From assembly GCF_002441855.2 (NCBI RefSeq), contig NZ_CP029487.1:1860001-1924000 (forward strand): a stretch of DNA of 64,000 nt. The letters are read 5' to 3'. Origin of the DNA: Eubacterium maltosivorans. Lineage in GTDB: Bacteria; Bacillota; Clostridia; Eubacteriales; Eubacteriaceae. The notes beneath the pieces are model-generated. The model saw nothing but the letters and a program-made list of their open reading frames with translations. It did no database searches and had not been told where the DNA came from. A program made the translations under genes and the position numbers. This document shows, one piece after another, positions 43,395-54,424 of this stretch. Each line of letters begins with the position of its first letter. Position 1 is the stretch's first letter.

Positions 43395-43813
43395 TCGTTT
43401 TCCTCACTTTGCTGCTCATCGCTATTGGCATGATCCTGACTGCTTTCATCAGTTGTCGGTGTCGGCTGCTCTGCCAGCTGCTCATTATTATTCTGTCCAT
43501 TATTGTCTTTGCCCTCTACAGGTACCACAATCTTTTCGTCTGGATAATAAAGTCCCAGATATTTTCGTGCAATGAGTTCTATATAATTTTTTGTTCCAAT
43601 TTGTTTAATATCTTCGTCCAGCTGTTTACTTTTCTTTTCCGCCTCGTCCAGCTTGGATTGAATATCTGCCTTTTGAGCATTAAGCTGATGAATTTTCATG
43701 GCGTTGGTTCCAAACAGCGTGCCAACAAAGATTAAAAGCGCAAGAGTCACAATAATTGTCCCCATTTTAGGCTTAAAGCGCCTTCGAAGGCCATTTTTTT
43801 TCTTTTCTGCCAC
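43391..43813 (-). CDS. divIC: FtsB/DivIC-type cell division protein
   Basis: A 140-residue bitopic protein: basic N-terminus (KKKNGLRRRFKPK), one transmembrane helix (about 18-37), then a coiled coil (KIHQLNAQKADIQSKLDEAEKKSKQLDEDIKQIG), then the short conserved segment YIELIARKYLGLYYPDEKIV typical of the septum formation initiator family. The C-terminal 45 residues are a polar Gln/Asn/Glu-rich tail. The start codon is GTG. It works with FtsL and DivIB at the septum. It lies between the S4-domain gene and ppx, a common Firmicute order. Confidence 0.9.
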   Translation of the reverse strand: MAEKKKNGLRRRFKPKMGTIIVTLALLIFVGTLFGTNAMKIHQLNAQKADIQSKLDEAEKKSKQLDEDIKQIGTKNYIELIARKYLGLYYPDEKIVVPVEGKDNNGQNNNEQLAEQPTPTTDESSQDHANSDEQQSEENE

Positions 43814-43901
43814 TGTTTTTTCACCACCTGTTTTTTATTTATTGTAACATAATCCATTTCATTCAGCTATTATAAACTATAAAACACAGTCAAATCTTAA
43901 T

Positions 43902-44141
43902 CTAAAGTTCTCTGTACATTTCTGTTGCTTTATCCTTGGGTGCGTGTTCCAACAGCTCTAAAACTTCAATTTTCTGTTCGCCATCGCCGTATGCTATTGT
44001 AAGAATATCACCAACTTTCAAACGACTGCCAGGCTTTGCTTCCTTTCCATTGATGGTAATCCGCCCGCCATCACATGCCGCTTTTCCTACGGTACGTCGT
44101 TTGATTAAACGGGCGTTTTTTAAAAATTTATCAACTCGCAT
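43902..44141 (-). CDS. rqcP: S4-domain RNA-binding protein RqcP (YabO-like)
   Basis: A 79-residue protein that is almost entirely an S4 domain: MRVDKFLKNARLIKRRTVGKAACDGGRITINGKEAKPGSRLKVGDILTIAYGD. In Bacillus the homologue RqcP (YabO) works with RqcH in ribosome-associated quality control, where alanine tails are added to stalled chains. The size and the position between hup and divIC match yabO. Confidence 0.92.
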   Translation of the reverse strand: MRVDKFLKNARLIKRRTVGKAACDGGRITINGKEAKPGSRLKVGDILTIAYGDGEQKIEVLELLEHAPKDKATEMYREL

Positions 44142-44166
44142 TGTCTTTCCTTTCTAAAAATCAAAA

Positions 44167-44192
44167 GGGCCGGAGCAATATTGCTCCGGCCC
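44167..44192 (-). terminator. Terminator between hup and rqcP
   Basis: A perfect 26-base palindrome (GGGCCGGAGCAAT and its complement) followed by a T-rich tail on the minus strand, right after the hup stop. Confidence 0.85.
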
Positions 44193-44201
44193 TCCCTTTG
44201 A

Positions 44202-44477
44202 TTATTTGTTTAATTCATCTTTAAATGCTTTTCCTGCTTTAAATGCTGGAGCTTTTGAAGCAGCAATTTCGATTGGTTCTTTGGTTCTTGGATTTAAACC
44301 GGTTCTAGCAGCTCTTTCACGAACATCAAAAGTACCGAAACCTACCAGAGCAACTTTGTCGCCTTCCTTTAAGGCGTCAACAACGGTATCCATAAAAGCA
44401 CCTAAAGCTTTTTCAGAGTCCTTTTTAGATAATCCCGATTTTTCTGCCATAGCGGCAATTAATTCTGATTTGTTCAT
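44202..44477 (-). CDS. hup: HU family DNA-binding protein
   Basis: A 91-residue nucleoid protein. The N-terminal helices [32 protein letters not shown] lead into [51 protein letters not shown], with the proline of the NPRT beta-arm tip that inserts into the DNA minor groove. This is the standard HU form, and it bends and compacts DNA. It is preceded by a GGAGGG site and has a strong terminator. Confidence 0.97.
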   Translation of the reverse strand: MNKSELIAAMAEKSGLSKKDSEKALGAFMDTVVDALKEGDKVALVGFGTFDVRERAARTGLNPRTKEPIEIAASKAPAFKAGKAFKDELNK

Positions 44478-44586
44478 TCTTATCCCTCCGTAAAGTGTGA
44501 TCTTTATGTTTTAATTTTTATGATTATTATTATAATCACGTTTCGCTAAAAAATACAAGCATTTTCTGTATTTTTAGCTAAAAACC

Positions 44587-46044
44587 TTAGTTTTTTAAGG
44601 ATTTCACCAGCTGCCACAGTTGTTCAAGGCCATTAAGGTCATAATCAAGCATACTTTTTTGTTCATTTAGGGTAATTTTTTCCATTTCTTTAAAACGCAT
44701 AATAAACTTTTGGGTCGCTTTGCGCAACGCAATTTCCGGTTGAATTTTCGACAGACGAACAACATTGACAACCGCAAACAGCAGATCTCCCAGTTCTTCT
44801 TCCAATTTATCTGGACATTTGCTTAAAATTTCTGCTCTTACTTCCTGTTCTTCTTCGGCAACTTTCTCGAGTGCATCCAAAGGATCTTCCCAATCGAACC
44901 CTACCTTTGCTGCTTTAGACTGAACCTTACAGGCCTCCATTAATGCAGTAAACGCTTTGGGGATACGCTCCATTTCATCTGCGAGTGTTTGTGTCTGTTT
45001 TTCCGTTTTTTTAATCTCATCCCAATTGGTCAGGACTTTTTCGGTTGAAATCTCCTCAGGGGTCATGAAAACATGAGGATGCCGGCGCACCATCTTTTTG
45101 TTAATTTCTTCCAGAACATCATTGATTGTAAAAAGGCCTTCTTCTCTGCCAAGCTGCGCGTGAAATACAATCTGAAAAAGTAAATCTCCCAATTCCTCTA
45201 CGAGATTCTCTGTATCGTCTGTCTCAATGGCGTCCATCACCTCATAAGTTTCCTCCAGCAAATATGCTTTGAGACTCTCGTGTGTTTGTTTTCTGTCCCA
45301 GGGACATCCCTCCGGACTTCTGAGAATTTCCATAATTTCAAGTAACTTTTGGTAGCTTCTTAAATCCTTTTTATCCGGCGGGATGTAGAGCGTGGTTAAA
45401 TGATTAATTTCCTCCACCCAGTCCATCTCGCACAAAGGGACCTCCTTAATGAGCTCCTGGCCTGGAATACCTGCATTTATGAGTAAAACAACAGGATAAT
45501 CGTCTGGGTAATAATCTAAAAGAAAAAGTTTAACCTCTGAAGCCATATGACGGTTAAAAACCTGAGTAATCAAGTTGCCCATGGCCTTATCTGGAATTTG
45601 CTCATTTATTTCAAAGGCGTCAATAATTTTCAGTCCATTAACCGGATCTTCTCTCAATGCTGTCATAGAGATATCCACAAAGCTTACTCCCGAATAAATT
45701 TGATAGCTTATATTCTTTTCCTGACATTTACGCATTAAATCAACGACGCTTTGTTCTCCAAACAATGGGTTTCCAGGAACCGCATAGACCAACGTTTCGC
45801 CGGACTCTGCTTTTTGAACAAGTTGCTTTGCAATACTCTCATAAACATCCTCAAAGCAGTCGCACCCTTCATACAGCTCATCAAAACTGCAATACATTAT
45901 TCCACGTTTTTCCAGTTCCTTAACCACCGGATGGATCGCTGTCCTGAAATAGTTTTTGTTTTCATTTTGAAGTAATTCCAGCGTTTCTACAGTCAACTGG
46001 CCAAAAGCGCCAGGACCCAGACCAACAATGCTAATTTGTGACAT
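44587..46044 (-). CDS. mazG: MazG-type nucleotide pyrophosphohydrolase fused to tetrapyrrole methylase-like domain (YabN)
   Basis: A 485-residue fusion. Residues 1-215 are a tetrapyrrole (corrin/porphyrin) methylase-like domain: ISIVGLGPGAFGQLTVETLELLQ, then VYAVPGNPLFGEQSVVDLM. Residues from about 225 contain two MazG modules; the first, ILRSPEGCPWDRKQTHESLKAYLLEETYEVMDAIETDDTENLVEELGDLLFQIVFHA, has the E-x-x-E and E-x-x-D magnesium ligands, and a second lies near 370-450. MazG removes pyrophosphate from abnormal NTPs. The same fusion is YabN in Bacillus, with the same neighbours. The methylase activity of the N-terminal part is unproven in the family. Confidence 0.95.
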   Translation of the reverse strand: MSQISIVGLGPGAFGQLTVETLELLQNENKNYFRTAIHPVVKELEKRGIMYCSFDELYEGCDCFEDVYESIAKQLVQKAESGETLVYAVPGNPLFGEQSVVDLMRKCQEKNISYQIYSGVSFVDISMTALREDPVNGLKIIDAFEINEQIPDKAMGNLITQVFNRHMASEVKLFLLDYYPDDYPVVLLINAGIPGQELIKEVPLCEMDWVEEINHLTTLYIPPDKKDLRSYQKLLEIMEILRSPEGCPWDRKQTHESLKAYLLEETYEVMDAIETDDTENLVEELGDLLFQIVFHAQLGREEGLFTINDVLEEINKKMVRRHPHVFMTPEEISTEKVLTNWDEIKKTEKQTQTLADEMERIPKAFTALMEACKVQSKAAKVGFDWEDPLDALEKVAEEEQEVRAEILSKCPDKLEEELGDLLFAVVNVVRLSKIQPEIALRKATQKFIMRFKEMEKITLNEQKSMLDYDLNGLEQLWQLVKSLKN

Positions 46045-46059
46045 GATTTCTCCTCTATT

Positions 46060-47670
46060 CTAGCGATATAAAATTCCTCTAATTTTCCTGTAAACCGGCT
46101 CGATGATTTTCTGTGCGGGCAGAATGGCCATCTCTTCCTCTGTAATTCCACCAATCAAAATCATCAGGAAAAAATACACCACAACAGCGGCCACTATCGC
46201 TGTCACTACTGCGATAAAATTCCCGGCAATCATGCTTACCAATGCGTAAACGCCCCATGTGGCAAGTCCCATCATAATCGCAGAAACCAGAGGTTTGAAA
46301 AGAGTTTGCTTTACGTCCATCTGAAATCCCGTGAAACGCTTGACGCAAATATAATTGGATACTGTTAAATAAACAAATGTAATCATACTGCTGATAACAA
46401 TCCCATAAATATTAAAAGCTGGCACTGCCAGACAGATCCACCCTGTTACAAAACGGATAACAATGGCAATGGCAAGATTAATCAACGGTACTCTAAAACG
46501 ATCAATGGCCTGAAGGATGCTTTGGAATGTATTGGAAAGCATCATAAAAATGGTCGCGTAAGCGTAATATTTTAAAATTTCCGGCCCATAGGGTGAGCCC
46601 TGAAAAAGGATATCAAAGATTCCTTGCGAAAGCACCGAAAGGCCTATGCAACAAGGCAAAGCCACCATAATAACTAACCGGATAGCGACGTCGATTTTAT
46701 GTCCCATTGCCCTTTTATCCCGAAGGGCAAAAGATTCTGAAATGGCCGGTATCATAGCGACAGCAAGGGTTCCGCTGATGACAAGTGGAATATTGATCAG
46801 CGTATCGGCATTGGCAAAATCACCAATCATAGTGGTAGCTGTATGCGCATCCACCCCTGCAAGCGCCAATCTTGGAATATAGATCATTGAGTCGATCATT
46901 GAAAACAGTGAAACAATGGCAGAAGTCAAGGTGACTGGAATCGCAATGATAACAAGGCGCTTAAATATCTGTTTGCTCGTCAAAGGGACTGGACGGCTTG
47001 TTTGTTTTAAGATCTTTTTATTGGCCGCTTTAAAAGCCCAGTATAAAAACCAGAGAAACAGCATGGCAAACAGACCACCAGCGGTTGCTCCAAAAACAGC
47101 TCCGCCGACGCCCATTCCGACGCCCATTCCACTGGAAACAAAATACCAGCACAAAAAAACACCTAATCCCACACGAACGATCTGTTCAATAATCTGAGAG
47201 ATTGCTGTGGGATTCATAATCTGAAAGCCCTGAAAAAAGCCTCTGAAAGATGAGCAGATCGCTATAATAAGCGGTGCCATCGCAATGGCCATAATAGCCG
47301 GAAAGCTTTCCCCTGGCCAGTTTGCGACAGTAATCAGCCAGTCTGCTCCCAGAAAAAGAAAGGCAGTGGAGAGTCCACCCATAATCAACAGCGTCCAGAA
47401 AGATACCTTAAACACATTATGAGCCGCCAGATAATCCTTGATGGCGATATTTTCAGAAATCATCTTGGAAATTGCCACCGGTAGCCCCACTGTTGAAACC
47501 ATCAGCAACAAATTATAAACATTTGTGACATTGCTGTATATGCCATTACCATAGCTCCCGACAAGGTTATATACTGGCACCTTGTAGAACAACCCAAGGA
47601 GGCGCGAAAGAATCCCGGCCACTGCCAGAATTGTCGCTCCCTTTAGATAACTGCTCGCTTTTTTACTCAC
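46060..47670 (-). CDS. spoVB: Polysaccharide/lipid II flippase-like protein, SpoVB/MurJ (MATE-like MOP) family
   Basis: A 536-residue protein with about 14 transmembrane helices. The N-terminus KGATILAVAGILSRLLGLFYKVPVYNLVGSYGNGIYSNVTNVYNLLLMVSTVGLPVAISKMISE is the SpoVB/YabM-type start, and the RxxG and gate-like charged residues agree with the MOP exporter superfamily. It probably flips lipid-linked cell wall precursors. I chose the GTG start at 47670, ten bases after AGAGG; the longer frame reaching 47754 adds residues without a ribosome site and overlaps the terminator. It lies between prsA and mazG, as spoVT-spoVB-yabN in Bacillus. Confidence 0.92.
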   Translation of the reverse strand: MSKKASSYLKGATILAVAGILSRLLGLFYKVPVYNLVGSYGNGIYSNVTNVYNLLLMVSTVGLPVAISKMISENIAIKDYLAAHNVFKVSFWTLLIMGGLSTAFLFLGADWLITVANWPGESFPAIMAIAMAPLIIAICSSFRGFFQGFQIMNPTAISQIIEQIVRVGLGVFLCWYFVSSGMGVGMGVGGAVFGATAGGLFAMLFLWFLYWAFKAANKKILKQTSRPVPLTSKQIFKRLVIIAIPVTLTSAIVSLFSMIDSMIYIPRLALAGVDAHTATTMIGDFANADTLINIPLVISGTLAVAMIPAISESFALRDKRAMGHKIDVAIRLVIMVALPCCIGLSVLSQGIFDILFQGSPYGPEILKYYAYATIFMMLSNTFQSILQAIDRFRVPLINLAIAIVIRFVTGWICLAVPAFNIYGIVISSMITFVYLTVSNYICVKRFTGFQMDVKQTLFKPLVSAIMMGLATWGVYALVSMIAGNFIAVVTAIVAAVVVYFFLMILIGGITEEEMAILPAQKIIEPVYRKIRGILYR

Positions 47671-47734
47671 TTGAAAACCTCTTTCAACGAAATAAGTATC
47701 ATTATAACTTTTTTGCAGTGGATACGCAAATTTA

Positions 47735-47760
47735 AAAGGCCTGCCTTGCAGCAAGCCTTT
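47735..47760 (-). terminator. Terminator of prsA
   Basis: AAAGGCTTGC/GCAGGCCTTT hairpin with a short loop and T-rich tail on the minus strand, just after the prsA-like stop. Confidence 0.72.
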
Positions 47761-47772
47761 GACTCATTATAG

Positions 47773-49266
47773 CTATTGAACTTTCTTTTCATAAACTTGA
47801 ATGTTCAATTCGGATTTCAGCTGATCCATATAGCTTTCAAGCGTTGTCTTAATATCATAGATATCAATTTTCTCTTTTTTCAGCAAATCTTCTTTTAGCT
47901 TGTTATAATCTTCTGTGCCCTTTTCCTCTTTTACAGACTCGGCTATTTCATCCTTTTTATCCTCAAAGCTGGCTTCTCCGGCATCATTTTTATCATAAAC
48001 ATAAATAATGTGGTAACCATACTCTGTTTTTACCGGTTTGCTGACACTGTTTTTATCCATTCCAAAGGCTGCGTCTGAGAATTCACTAACCATTTTTTCT
48101 TTATTGAAAGCACCCAAATCCGTTGCTTCTTTTACTTTTTCATTGGATTTGTATTCGTTCATAATTTTCTCAAAATCTTCTTTTGTCTTTACATCTTTTG
48201 CTTTATCGTAAATTTCATTTGCCAAAGTTTCATCCTCTGTCAGAATATGCTCTGCTGAAACTGTGCTTTCATCATAAGAATCCTTATGCTCTTTATAATA
48301 TTTGCGCAAGTCTGCGTCACTGACTTTGACATCTTCTGTAACTTTTGCCTGGATTGCCTGACCCGCAGCGGTTCCCTTAGCGTCTTCCTTTTGATATTCG
48401 TCATATTTTTCTTTTGTGAGGAAATAATTTTCAAGGTACTGATTCAGTTCATCATCTGTCTGAAACATCATTTTCTGGATAGACTGTTTTGTCTGAAGCG
48501 CATTGTCGATCTCTTCCTGCTTTATTTCAATATTATTCTCTTCGCAGTACTTAACCAGTGCTTTATTTTGGGCAATTGAATTAAAAATCGATTCATTTGT
48601 TTCTTTGACACTCGCATCATCTGTCTGCAGTCCCTGTCCGCCAGAATAATAGGATGTCATTTCCTCATTAATGTAGTAATAATTATAAATCCCACGTTTG
48701 ATTTCTTCATCATTGATTTTTCCAACCACCTGATCCAGCTCTTCCTCAGGATGTTCTTTCAGATAGTCCATATGCTTGGAATAGCACTCACTGGCATAGC
48801 TGTTGTCAACCATGAAAGTTTTCATAAATTGTGTAAAAGAATCATTATTGGTGTTATATTTGGATAAAGTACTGTCATATTTATTTCCTGCTGACGTTTT
48901 TAAGCTGTCCAGCGCCGTTTGAGCCTGACTTTCGGCAGCCCCCTCATCGATTGTAACGTTGTCCTTTTTAGCCTGAGCAGTCATGGCTCCAACCTGAACC
49001 AGACTATCCAGCAAATCTTTTTTAAATTCAGTCAGTTTAGACCCTGTTGGCATTGAACTTCCGTTAGCCGTGTAGTACAGGTCATAATACGCCATATAGT
49101 TATTAAAAGACTCTTTTGTCATAGACTGTCCGTCAATTTCTGCTATAACCTGCTGGTTATCCTTTTCTGGGTTGACAGAAACCAATGAACAACCGGTTGT
49201 CAGTGTTGTAATCCCCAGCGTAACCGCTAAAGCCAATACAACTCCCCTGATCTTATTCTTATGCAT
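47773..49266 (-). CDS. prsA: Peptidyl-prolyl isomerase lipoprotein (PrsA/SurA type)
   Basis: A 497-residue extracellular foldase. The signal peptide ends in the lipobox LTTGC (Cys near residue 26). A long helical SurA-N-like chaperone region follows, rich in Lys, Gln and Glu. The parvulin domain (about 335-430) contains VSAEHILTEDETLANEIYDKAKDVKTKEDFEKIMNEYKS and ATDLGAFNKEKMVSEFSDAAFGMDKNSVSKPVKTEYGYHIIYV, the standard rotamase motifs. It helps fold secreted proteins at the outer face of the membrane. It sits directly downstream of mfd, as in Clostridia. The protein is longer than Bacillus PrsA (292), mainly through the N-terminal region. Confidence 0.93.
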   Translation of the reverse strand: MHKNKIRGVVLALAVTLGITTLTTGCSLVSVNPEKDNQQVIAEIDGQSMTKESFNNYMAYYDLYYTANGSSMPTGSKLTEFKKDLLDSLVQVGAMTAQAKKDNVTIDEGAAESQAQTALDSLKTSAGNKYDSTLSKYNTNNDSFTQFMKTFMVDNSYASECYSKHMDYLKEHPEEELDQVVGKINDEEIKRGIYNYYYINEEMTSYYSGGQGLQTDDASVKETNESIFNSIAQNKALVKYCEENNIEIKQEEIDNALQTKQSIQKMMFQTDDELNQYLENYFLTKEKYDEYQKEDAKGTAAGQAIQAKVTEDVKVSDADLRKYYKEHKDSYDESTVSAEHILTEDETLANEIYDKAKDVKTKEDFEKIMNEYKSNEKVKEATDLGAFNKEKMVSEFSDAAFGMDKNSVSKPVKTEYGYHIIYVYDKNDAGEASFEDKKDEIAESVKEEKGTEDYNKLKEDLLKKEKIDIYDIKTTLESYMDQLKSELNIQVYEKKVQ

Positions 49267-49329
49267 TTTGCTCTCCTTAAAAATTGTGATTTTTATATTT
49301 TAACATATTTTATCTTAATGACATCTTAA

Positions 49330-52300
49330 TTATTTTAAATCCTCAAAAAATGAAATAATTTCTTTTAAAATATCTTTATCTTTGACCGATGACAAATTAA
49401 AGCTCCAGCACGCTTCATTGGCTTTTCCTGCTTTAAATTTCACTTTATATTTACGGATTAACTCCGGCATTTTTTCAGCCTCAGGCACAAAGACTTCCTT
49501 CTTCTCACTAAAGGTCAAATAGATAAACTGTCCCTTTTGTTTGATCTCTTTGACTCCGATGGCAGAAGCCATATTTTTAATCATAGCAATGGCCATCAGA
49601 TTGTAAACGCCATTTGGTATATCACCAAAACGATCAAGGAGCTCTTCTTCAAAATCATCATAATCCTCAATTGTCTTAATAAATGTAAGTTTTTTATAAA
49701 TATCATATTTCAGCTCTTCACTGCTGATATAGCGTTCAGGAATATAGCCGTCAATATCTAAATTGATACGAATCGGCTCTTCAGTTTCTACTTCTACGCC
49801 GTCCATGCGTTTACTGATCGCCTCTTCCAAAATACGGCAGTACAGCTCATAACCAATCTTAAATAGATGTCCCGACTGTTCTGCACCCAAAATATTACCT
49901 GCCCCACGAATTTCAAGGTCGCGCATAGCCACCTTAAAGCCTGACCCAAAGGCTGTAAAATCCTTGATGGCTTTTAAACGCTTTTGTGCAATTTCAGTCA
50001 GAATTTCTTTTTTATGGGTAACGTAAGTATAGGCCTGAACATCAGATCTTCCGACACGCCCTCTCAGCTGATAGAGCTGGGAAAGTCCGAAATGATCTCC
50101 CTCATCTATAATCATGGTATTGGCATTTTTGACATCTAACCCAGACTCAACAATGGTCGTTGTCACCAGGATATCAAAGTCATGATTTAAAAAATCAACC
50201 ATTATATCCTCCAGCTCACTGCCGCTCATCCGGCCATGCGCCACTACAATTCTCGCGTCTGGTACGAGACTCTGGACATCAATGGCAACCTCATGGATAT
50301 CGTGAACACGATTATGGACATAGTAAACCTGTCCTCCGCGACCAAGCTCACGATTGATGGCATCCTGGATAATCAGCGGATTATAAGCCATAACATAAGT
50401 TTGAACCGGCCGTCTTCCTTCTGGAGGCTCTTCAATAACACTCATATCGCGTACACCCGTCATCGACATATGTAATGTACGCGGGATCGGGGTTGCACTT
50501 AAGGTCAAAACATCGACATTCTGTTTCAACTGTTTTATTTTTTCTTTAGACCGCACCCCAAAGCGCTGCTCCTCATCGATAATAAGCAGCCCCAGGTCTT
50601 TAAAATGAACATCCTGGGATAACAGGCGGTGTGTGCCGATAATCATATCCAGCTTGCCAAGTGCCAGATCTCCTAAAATTTTCTTTTGCTGTCCAGAGGT
50701 CCTGAAACGACTGATCACCTCTACACTGATAGGGTATTTCCGAAATCGGTCTAAAACAGTATTGTAATGCTGTTGTGCCAAAATCGTCGTTGGAACCAGC
50801 ATTGCTACTTGTTTTCCTTCCATGATGGCTTTAAAAGCCGCCCGCAGGGCTACCTCTGTCTTTCCATACCCAACATCACCGCATAAAAGACGATCCATTG
50901 GTATTTCTGATTCCATATCCGCCTTAATCTCTTCAACACAGCGCAGCTGGTCTTCCGTTTCAACATAAGGAAAATCGTCCTCAAACTCTTTTTGCCACGA
51001 TGTATCTGGACTAAAAGCGTATCCCTTCATCGAACGTCTTTTAGCATACAGCGCGATGAGCTCGTCGGCCATATCTTCGACTGCTTTTTGAGCTTTATTT
51101 TTAGCCTTCTGCCAGTCGGGATTTCCCATCTGGTTAACCTTTGGTTTTTTATCGCCGCCCGTACCAATATAGACCTGGACTGAATCCATCTGTTCTACTG
51201 GAATATAAAGCTTGGCATCTCCGGCATACTCGATGACCATCAGATCTTTGGTTACATTATCAATCGTCAGTTGCTCAATCCCACGGTATATCCCAATACC
51301 ATGCACATCATGAACAACATAATCTCCTACATGTAACTCAGCAAAGGAGTCAATCTTTCTTCCCTTGTGTTTTTTCTTTCTCTGGGAAACACGTTTTTCT
51401 TTAAAGATCTCAGACTCGTTAATATAGACAACTTTTTCGTCTTCCATCTCAAAGCCTTCAGAAATTTCGCCGACTGAAAGCTGTACACCTGGCCCTTCAT
51501 TCTCAACAAAATTAAAGATCTCCTGATCTATCAGGTATTGCTTGACTGTTTCACGGGTCTTCTCAGTTTTACAGCAGATGTGAATCCGGTATCCCAAGGT
51601 AAGACGGCGGTTCAAAAAGTCTAAAAATAATGGAAACTGGCCCGAAAAGCTTTCAAGATCGCGGGAATTCATATCCAGATTCATTCCCTTTTTTGCTCTG
51701 CTGTTAAAAAGATACTCTTTAACCGAAGGACAGTTTTCAAGGCTCTTTTCAACATAATGGAAAGTAAAAAACTTATTTTTTTCCTCAGGCAAAATGTATC
51801 CTTGCGTTATGAGCGACTCATAATCCAGCCATGTCTTTTTAATAAAGATATCATAGGTTTCTTTGATTCGCGTATACTCATCCCAGATAACAATATTTTT
51901 TCCCACATAATCCATAAAGGAGTCGTTTTCCTTAATAAAGGTAAACAAAGTTTCGTCATATTGGGCGCCTTCCTGCTCAAGCTTTTCAACAAGCTCCATA
52001 TAAAGCTCGTTTCCATCATATTTTTTATGGATCATTTTAAAAATTTTCTGCCGCTCTTCCTCAGACAAAACGATTTCCTTTGCAGGCGCTATGCGAACAT
52101 TTTCGATCTGATTATATGACAGCTGACTGTCAACATCAAAAAGACGCATTGCGTCCACTTCATCATCAAAAAACTCAATACGGACAGCATCATCAGAGGT
52201 TACGTTGTAGATGTCTAAAATTCCACCACGCAGCGCAAATTGTCCCTTCGACTCTACCTGATAAACTCTTTCGTAGCCCAAGCTCACAAGCTTTACAACC

Positions 52301-52752
52301 AATGCTTCCAAATCAAAGGTATCACCATTGTTAATTGAAAAAAACAGCGCTTCCATGGCTTCCCTGGAAACCATTTTTTTCAAAATGCTGTCAATTGATG
52401 CTACGATAATATATTTTTTTCCCGAAAACAGCTTTTCAATCACGGTCATACGCTGATGAGCAATATCCTGGCTATGAGCATCCGAAAAATAATCATGAAC
52501 CGGCTCCAGAGGATAGTATAACACATCAGTATCTCTGAACTTTCTCAGAATTTCAGCCTTTTTTTGAGCATCTCTATCGGAATGGGTGATAAACAAAACA
52601 TTCGTATCAAAATGTTCATAGGTCAAAAGCGTTAAAAAACCTTTTAGGCCAGTCTTGACATTTGAGAGATTAACCCCTATGGATTCTTCAATGGCTTCAA
52701 ATATTTTTTCGATTTTAGGTGTTCCTTTTAAGTCATTAAACAGTCGATCCAT
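49330..52752 (-). CDS. mfd: Transcription-repair coupling factor
   Basis: DNA translocase of 1,140 residues that displaces stalled RNA polymerase and recruits UvrA. The N-terminal UvrB-like region (1-330) is followed by the RNA polymerase interaction domain (CarD-like: [51 protein letters not shown], about 480-540). The RecG-like helicase module has Walker [23 protein letters not shown] near 625, DEEQ box [12 protein letters not shown] near 725, and [13 protein letters not shown] near 900. The C-terminal D7 domain follows. Length is typical. It is followed at 64 bases by prsA. Confidence 0.97.
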   Translation of the reverse strand: MDRLFNDLKGTPKIEKIFEAIEESIGVNLSNVKTGLKGFLTLLTYEHFDTNVLFITHSDRDAQKKAEILRKFRDTDVLYYPLEPVHDYFSDAHSQDIAHQRMTVIEKLFSGKKYIIVASIDSILKKMVSREAMEALFFSINNGDTFDLEALVVKLVSLGYERVYQVESKGQFALRGGILDIYNVTSDDAVRIEFFDDEVDAMRLFDVDSQLSYNQIENVRIAPAKEIVLSEEERQKIFKMIHKKYDGNELYMELVEKLEQEGAQYDETLFTFIKENDSFMDYVGKNIVIWDEYTRIKETYDIFIKKTWLDYESLITQGYILPEEKNKFFTFHYVEKSLENCPSVKEYLFNSRAKKGMNLDMNSRDLESFSGQFPLFLDFLNRRLTLGYRIHICCKTEKTRETVKQYLIDQEIFNFVENEGPGVQLSVGEISEGFEMEDEKVVYINESEIFKEKRVSQRKKKHKGRKIDSFAELHVGDYVVHDVHGIGIYRGIEQLTIDNVTKDLMVIEYAGDAKLYIPVEQMDSVQVYIGTGGDKKPKVNQMGNPDWQKAKNKAQKAVEDMADELIALYAKRRSMKGYAFSPDTSWQKEFEDDFPYVETEDQLRCVEEIKADMESEIPMDRLLCGDVGYGKTEVALRAAFKAIMEGKQVAMLVPTTILAQQHYNTVLDRFRKYPISVEVISRFRTSGQQKKILGDLALGKLDMIIGTHRLLSQDVHFKDLGLLIIDEEQRFGVRSKEKIKQLKQNVDVLTLSATPIPRTLHMSMTGVRDMSVIEEPPEGRRPVQTYVMAYNPLIIQDAINRELGRGGQVYYVHNRVHDIHEVAIDVQSLVPDARIVVAHGRMSGSELEDIMVDFLNHDFDILVTTTIVESGLDVKNANTMIIDEGDHFGLSQLYQLRGRVGRSDVQAYTYVTHKKEILTEIAQKRLKAIKDFTAFGSGFKVAMRDLEIRGAGNILGAEQSGHLFKIGYELYCRILEEAISKRMDGVEVETEEPIRINLDIDGYIPERYISSEELKYDIYKKLTFIKTIEDYDDFEEELLDRFGDIPNGVYNLMAIAMIKNMASAIGVKEIKQKGQFIYLTFSEKKEVFVPEAEKMPELIRKYKVKFKAGKANEACWSFNLSSVKDKDILKEIISFFEDLK

Positions 52753-52812
52753 TTCCTCTCCTTATACAGCACTAGCCCGGATCAACTGACCCGGGCTTTG
52801 TACTTATTTATT

Positions 52813-53424
52813 TTACTGATTCTGAACCTCAGAATCCTTTTTTTCTGCTTTCTCGGCTTTTTCTTTCCGATTTAAACGGTTCATGGCAAAATCGATATCT
52901 TCATTTATATAGTACTGTACCGCTTCTGCCGCTTTTTTTACTGCTTCACGCATTACTTCCATTTCATCCGGTGTAAATTTACTAAGAACATAGTTTGCCA
53001 AATCCCATTGAGGCGGCTTTTTCCCAATTCCTATCCGAATTCTTGGAAAATTTTGATCTTGAAGCTGATAGATAATCGAGCGCATACCATTATGCGTTCC
53101 CGCACTTCCCTTTTTCCTTATTCTTATCTTGCCTGGATCAAGATCAATATCGTCATAAATAACCAACGTATTCTCCAGCGGCACATCATAATAGGATACC
53201 AGTTCCTCTACACAAAGGCCGCTGTTATTCATATAGGTCATTGGTTTAACCAACATTACTTTTTCGCCATTCTCAAAATAAACGCCTGTTAATCCTTCGT
53301 GCTCATCCTTTGTAATCTGGACATTCTTTTGGCCTGCAATATAGTCAACCGCCTCAAATCCAATATTATGGCGTGTTAAGGCATACTCTCTGCCTGGATT
53401 GCCAAGTCCTATAATCAAATACAT
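52813..53424 (-). CDS. pth: Peptidyl-tRNA hydrolase
   Basis: Recycles tRNAs by cutting prematurely released peptidyl-tRNA. The 203-residue enzyme shows IIGLGNPGREYALTRHNIGFEAVDYIA (Asn and catalytic His20), KPMTYMNNSG near 67 and VIYDDIDLDPGKIRIRKKGSAGTHNGMRSI (near 90-115). The last 20 residues are a charged extension (KEKAEKAEKKDSEVQ) beyond the usual 185-190 residues. It is six bases downstream of prs and 60 upstream of mfd. Confidence 0.96.
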   Translation of the reverse strand: MYLIIGLGNPGREYALTRHNIGFEAVDYIAGQKNVQITKDEHEGLTGVYFENGEKVMLVKPMTYMNNSGLCVEELVSYYDVPLENTLVIYDDIDLDPGKIRIRKKGSAGTHNGMRSIIYQLQDQNFPRIRIGIGKKPPQWDLANYVLSKFTPDEMEVMREAVKKAAEAVQYYINEDIDFAMNRLNRKEKAEKAEKKDSEVQNQ

Positions 53425-53430
53425 GAAAGT

Positions 53431-54390
53431 TTATACGTATCTTTCTGAAAATAATTTACTGAGAGAACGGCCAAAATGAACGTAGTCGATGGCGCGGCCA
53501 AATAAAGTTCCGGTAGAAAGGATTTTGATTTTATCAATCCTTTTTTCTTCTGGAACTACAAGCGTGTCCAGGGTAATCAACTCTTCAATGGCCGAATTCT
53601 GGATTCTGTCAATGGCTGGACCAGAGAAAACTCCGTGAGTACAAGCCGCCCGCACCGATTTTGCTCCCAGCTTCATCAAAGCGTCAGCACCTGTTGTAAT
53701 GGTTCCGGCTGTATCGATCATATCATCAATCAAGATACAATTCTTTCCTTCAACATTACCAATGACGTTCATGACTTCAGTAACATTTGGTCTTGGACGT
53801 TGCTTATCAATAATTGCAAAAGGACATTCCAGAGTTCTCGCTAATTTTCTGGAACGCTTAACACTTCCTGCATCCGGTGACACAACCACCATGTCATCCA
53901 GACGAAGATTTTTAAAATATTCAGCGATTAAACCGCCGCCGGATAAATGATCTAAAGGAATATCAAAAAATCCCTGGATTTGATTGGAATGAAGATCCAT
54001 GGTAATAACACGGTCTGCGCCAGCCGTTGTAATCAAATTTGCGACCAGTTTCGCTGTGATCGGATCTCTGGATTTTGCTTTACGATCCTGTCTTGCATAG
54101 CCATAATAAGGAATAACCGCATTGATACGGCCCGCTGAAGCTCTGCGCATCGCGTCAATGATAATCAACAGCTCCATCAGATTGTCATTACAAGGATTCC
54201 CTGTTGACTGGATAACGTAAACATCTGCTCCACGAACAGATTCAAATACATTAAGACCAATTTCCCCATCACTGAAATGAAGAATATCTGCATTGCACAG
54301 CTGTACTTCCAAATAGTCTGCGATATCCTCGGCTAATTTTCTGTTGGAATTACCCGCAATGATCTTAATTCCGCCAAATTTTCCATCCAT
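53431..54390 (-). CDS. prs: Ribose-phosphate pyrophosphokinase
   Basis: Makes PRPP from ribose 5-phosphate and ATP for purine, pyrimidine, histidine and tryptophan synthesis. The protein of about 319 residues shows [26 protein letters not shown] (near 38), [18 protein letters not shown] near 130, and the PRPP-binding loop [14 protein letters not shown] near 223. I chose the ATG at 54390, which has GAGG 11 bases upstream; a GTG at 54402 would add four residues. It is paired with glmU and pth, the conserved Firmicute order. Confidence 0.96.
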   Translation of the reverse strand: MDGKFGGIKIIAGNSNRKLAEDIADYLEVQLCNADILHFSDGEIGLNVFESVRGADVYVIQSTGNPCNDNLMELLIIIDAMRRASAGRINAVIPYYGYARQDRKAKSRDPITAKLVANLITTAGADRVITMDLHSNQIQGFFDIPLDHLSGGGLIAEYFKNLRLDDMVVVSPDAGSVKRSRKLARTLECPFAIIDKQRPRPNVTEVMNVIGNVEGKNCILIDDMIDTAGTITTGADALMKLGAKSVRAACTHGVFSGPAIDRIQNSAIEELITLDTLVVPEEKRIDKIKILSTGTLFGRAIDYVHFGRSLSKLFSERYV

Positions 54391-54424
54391 CTTTTTTTGC
54401 ACCTCATATTTTATTTAAATTTAA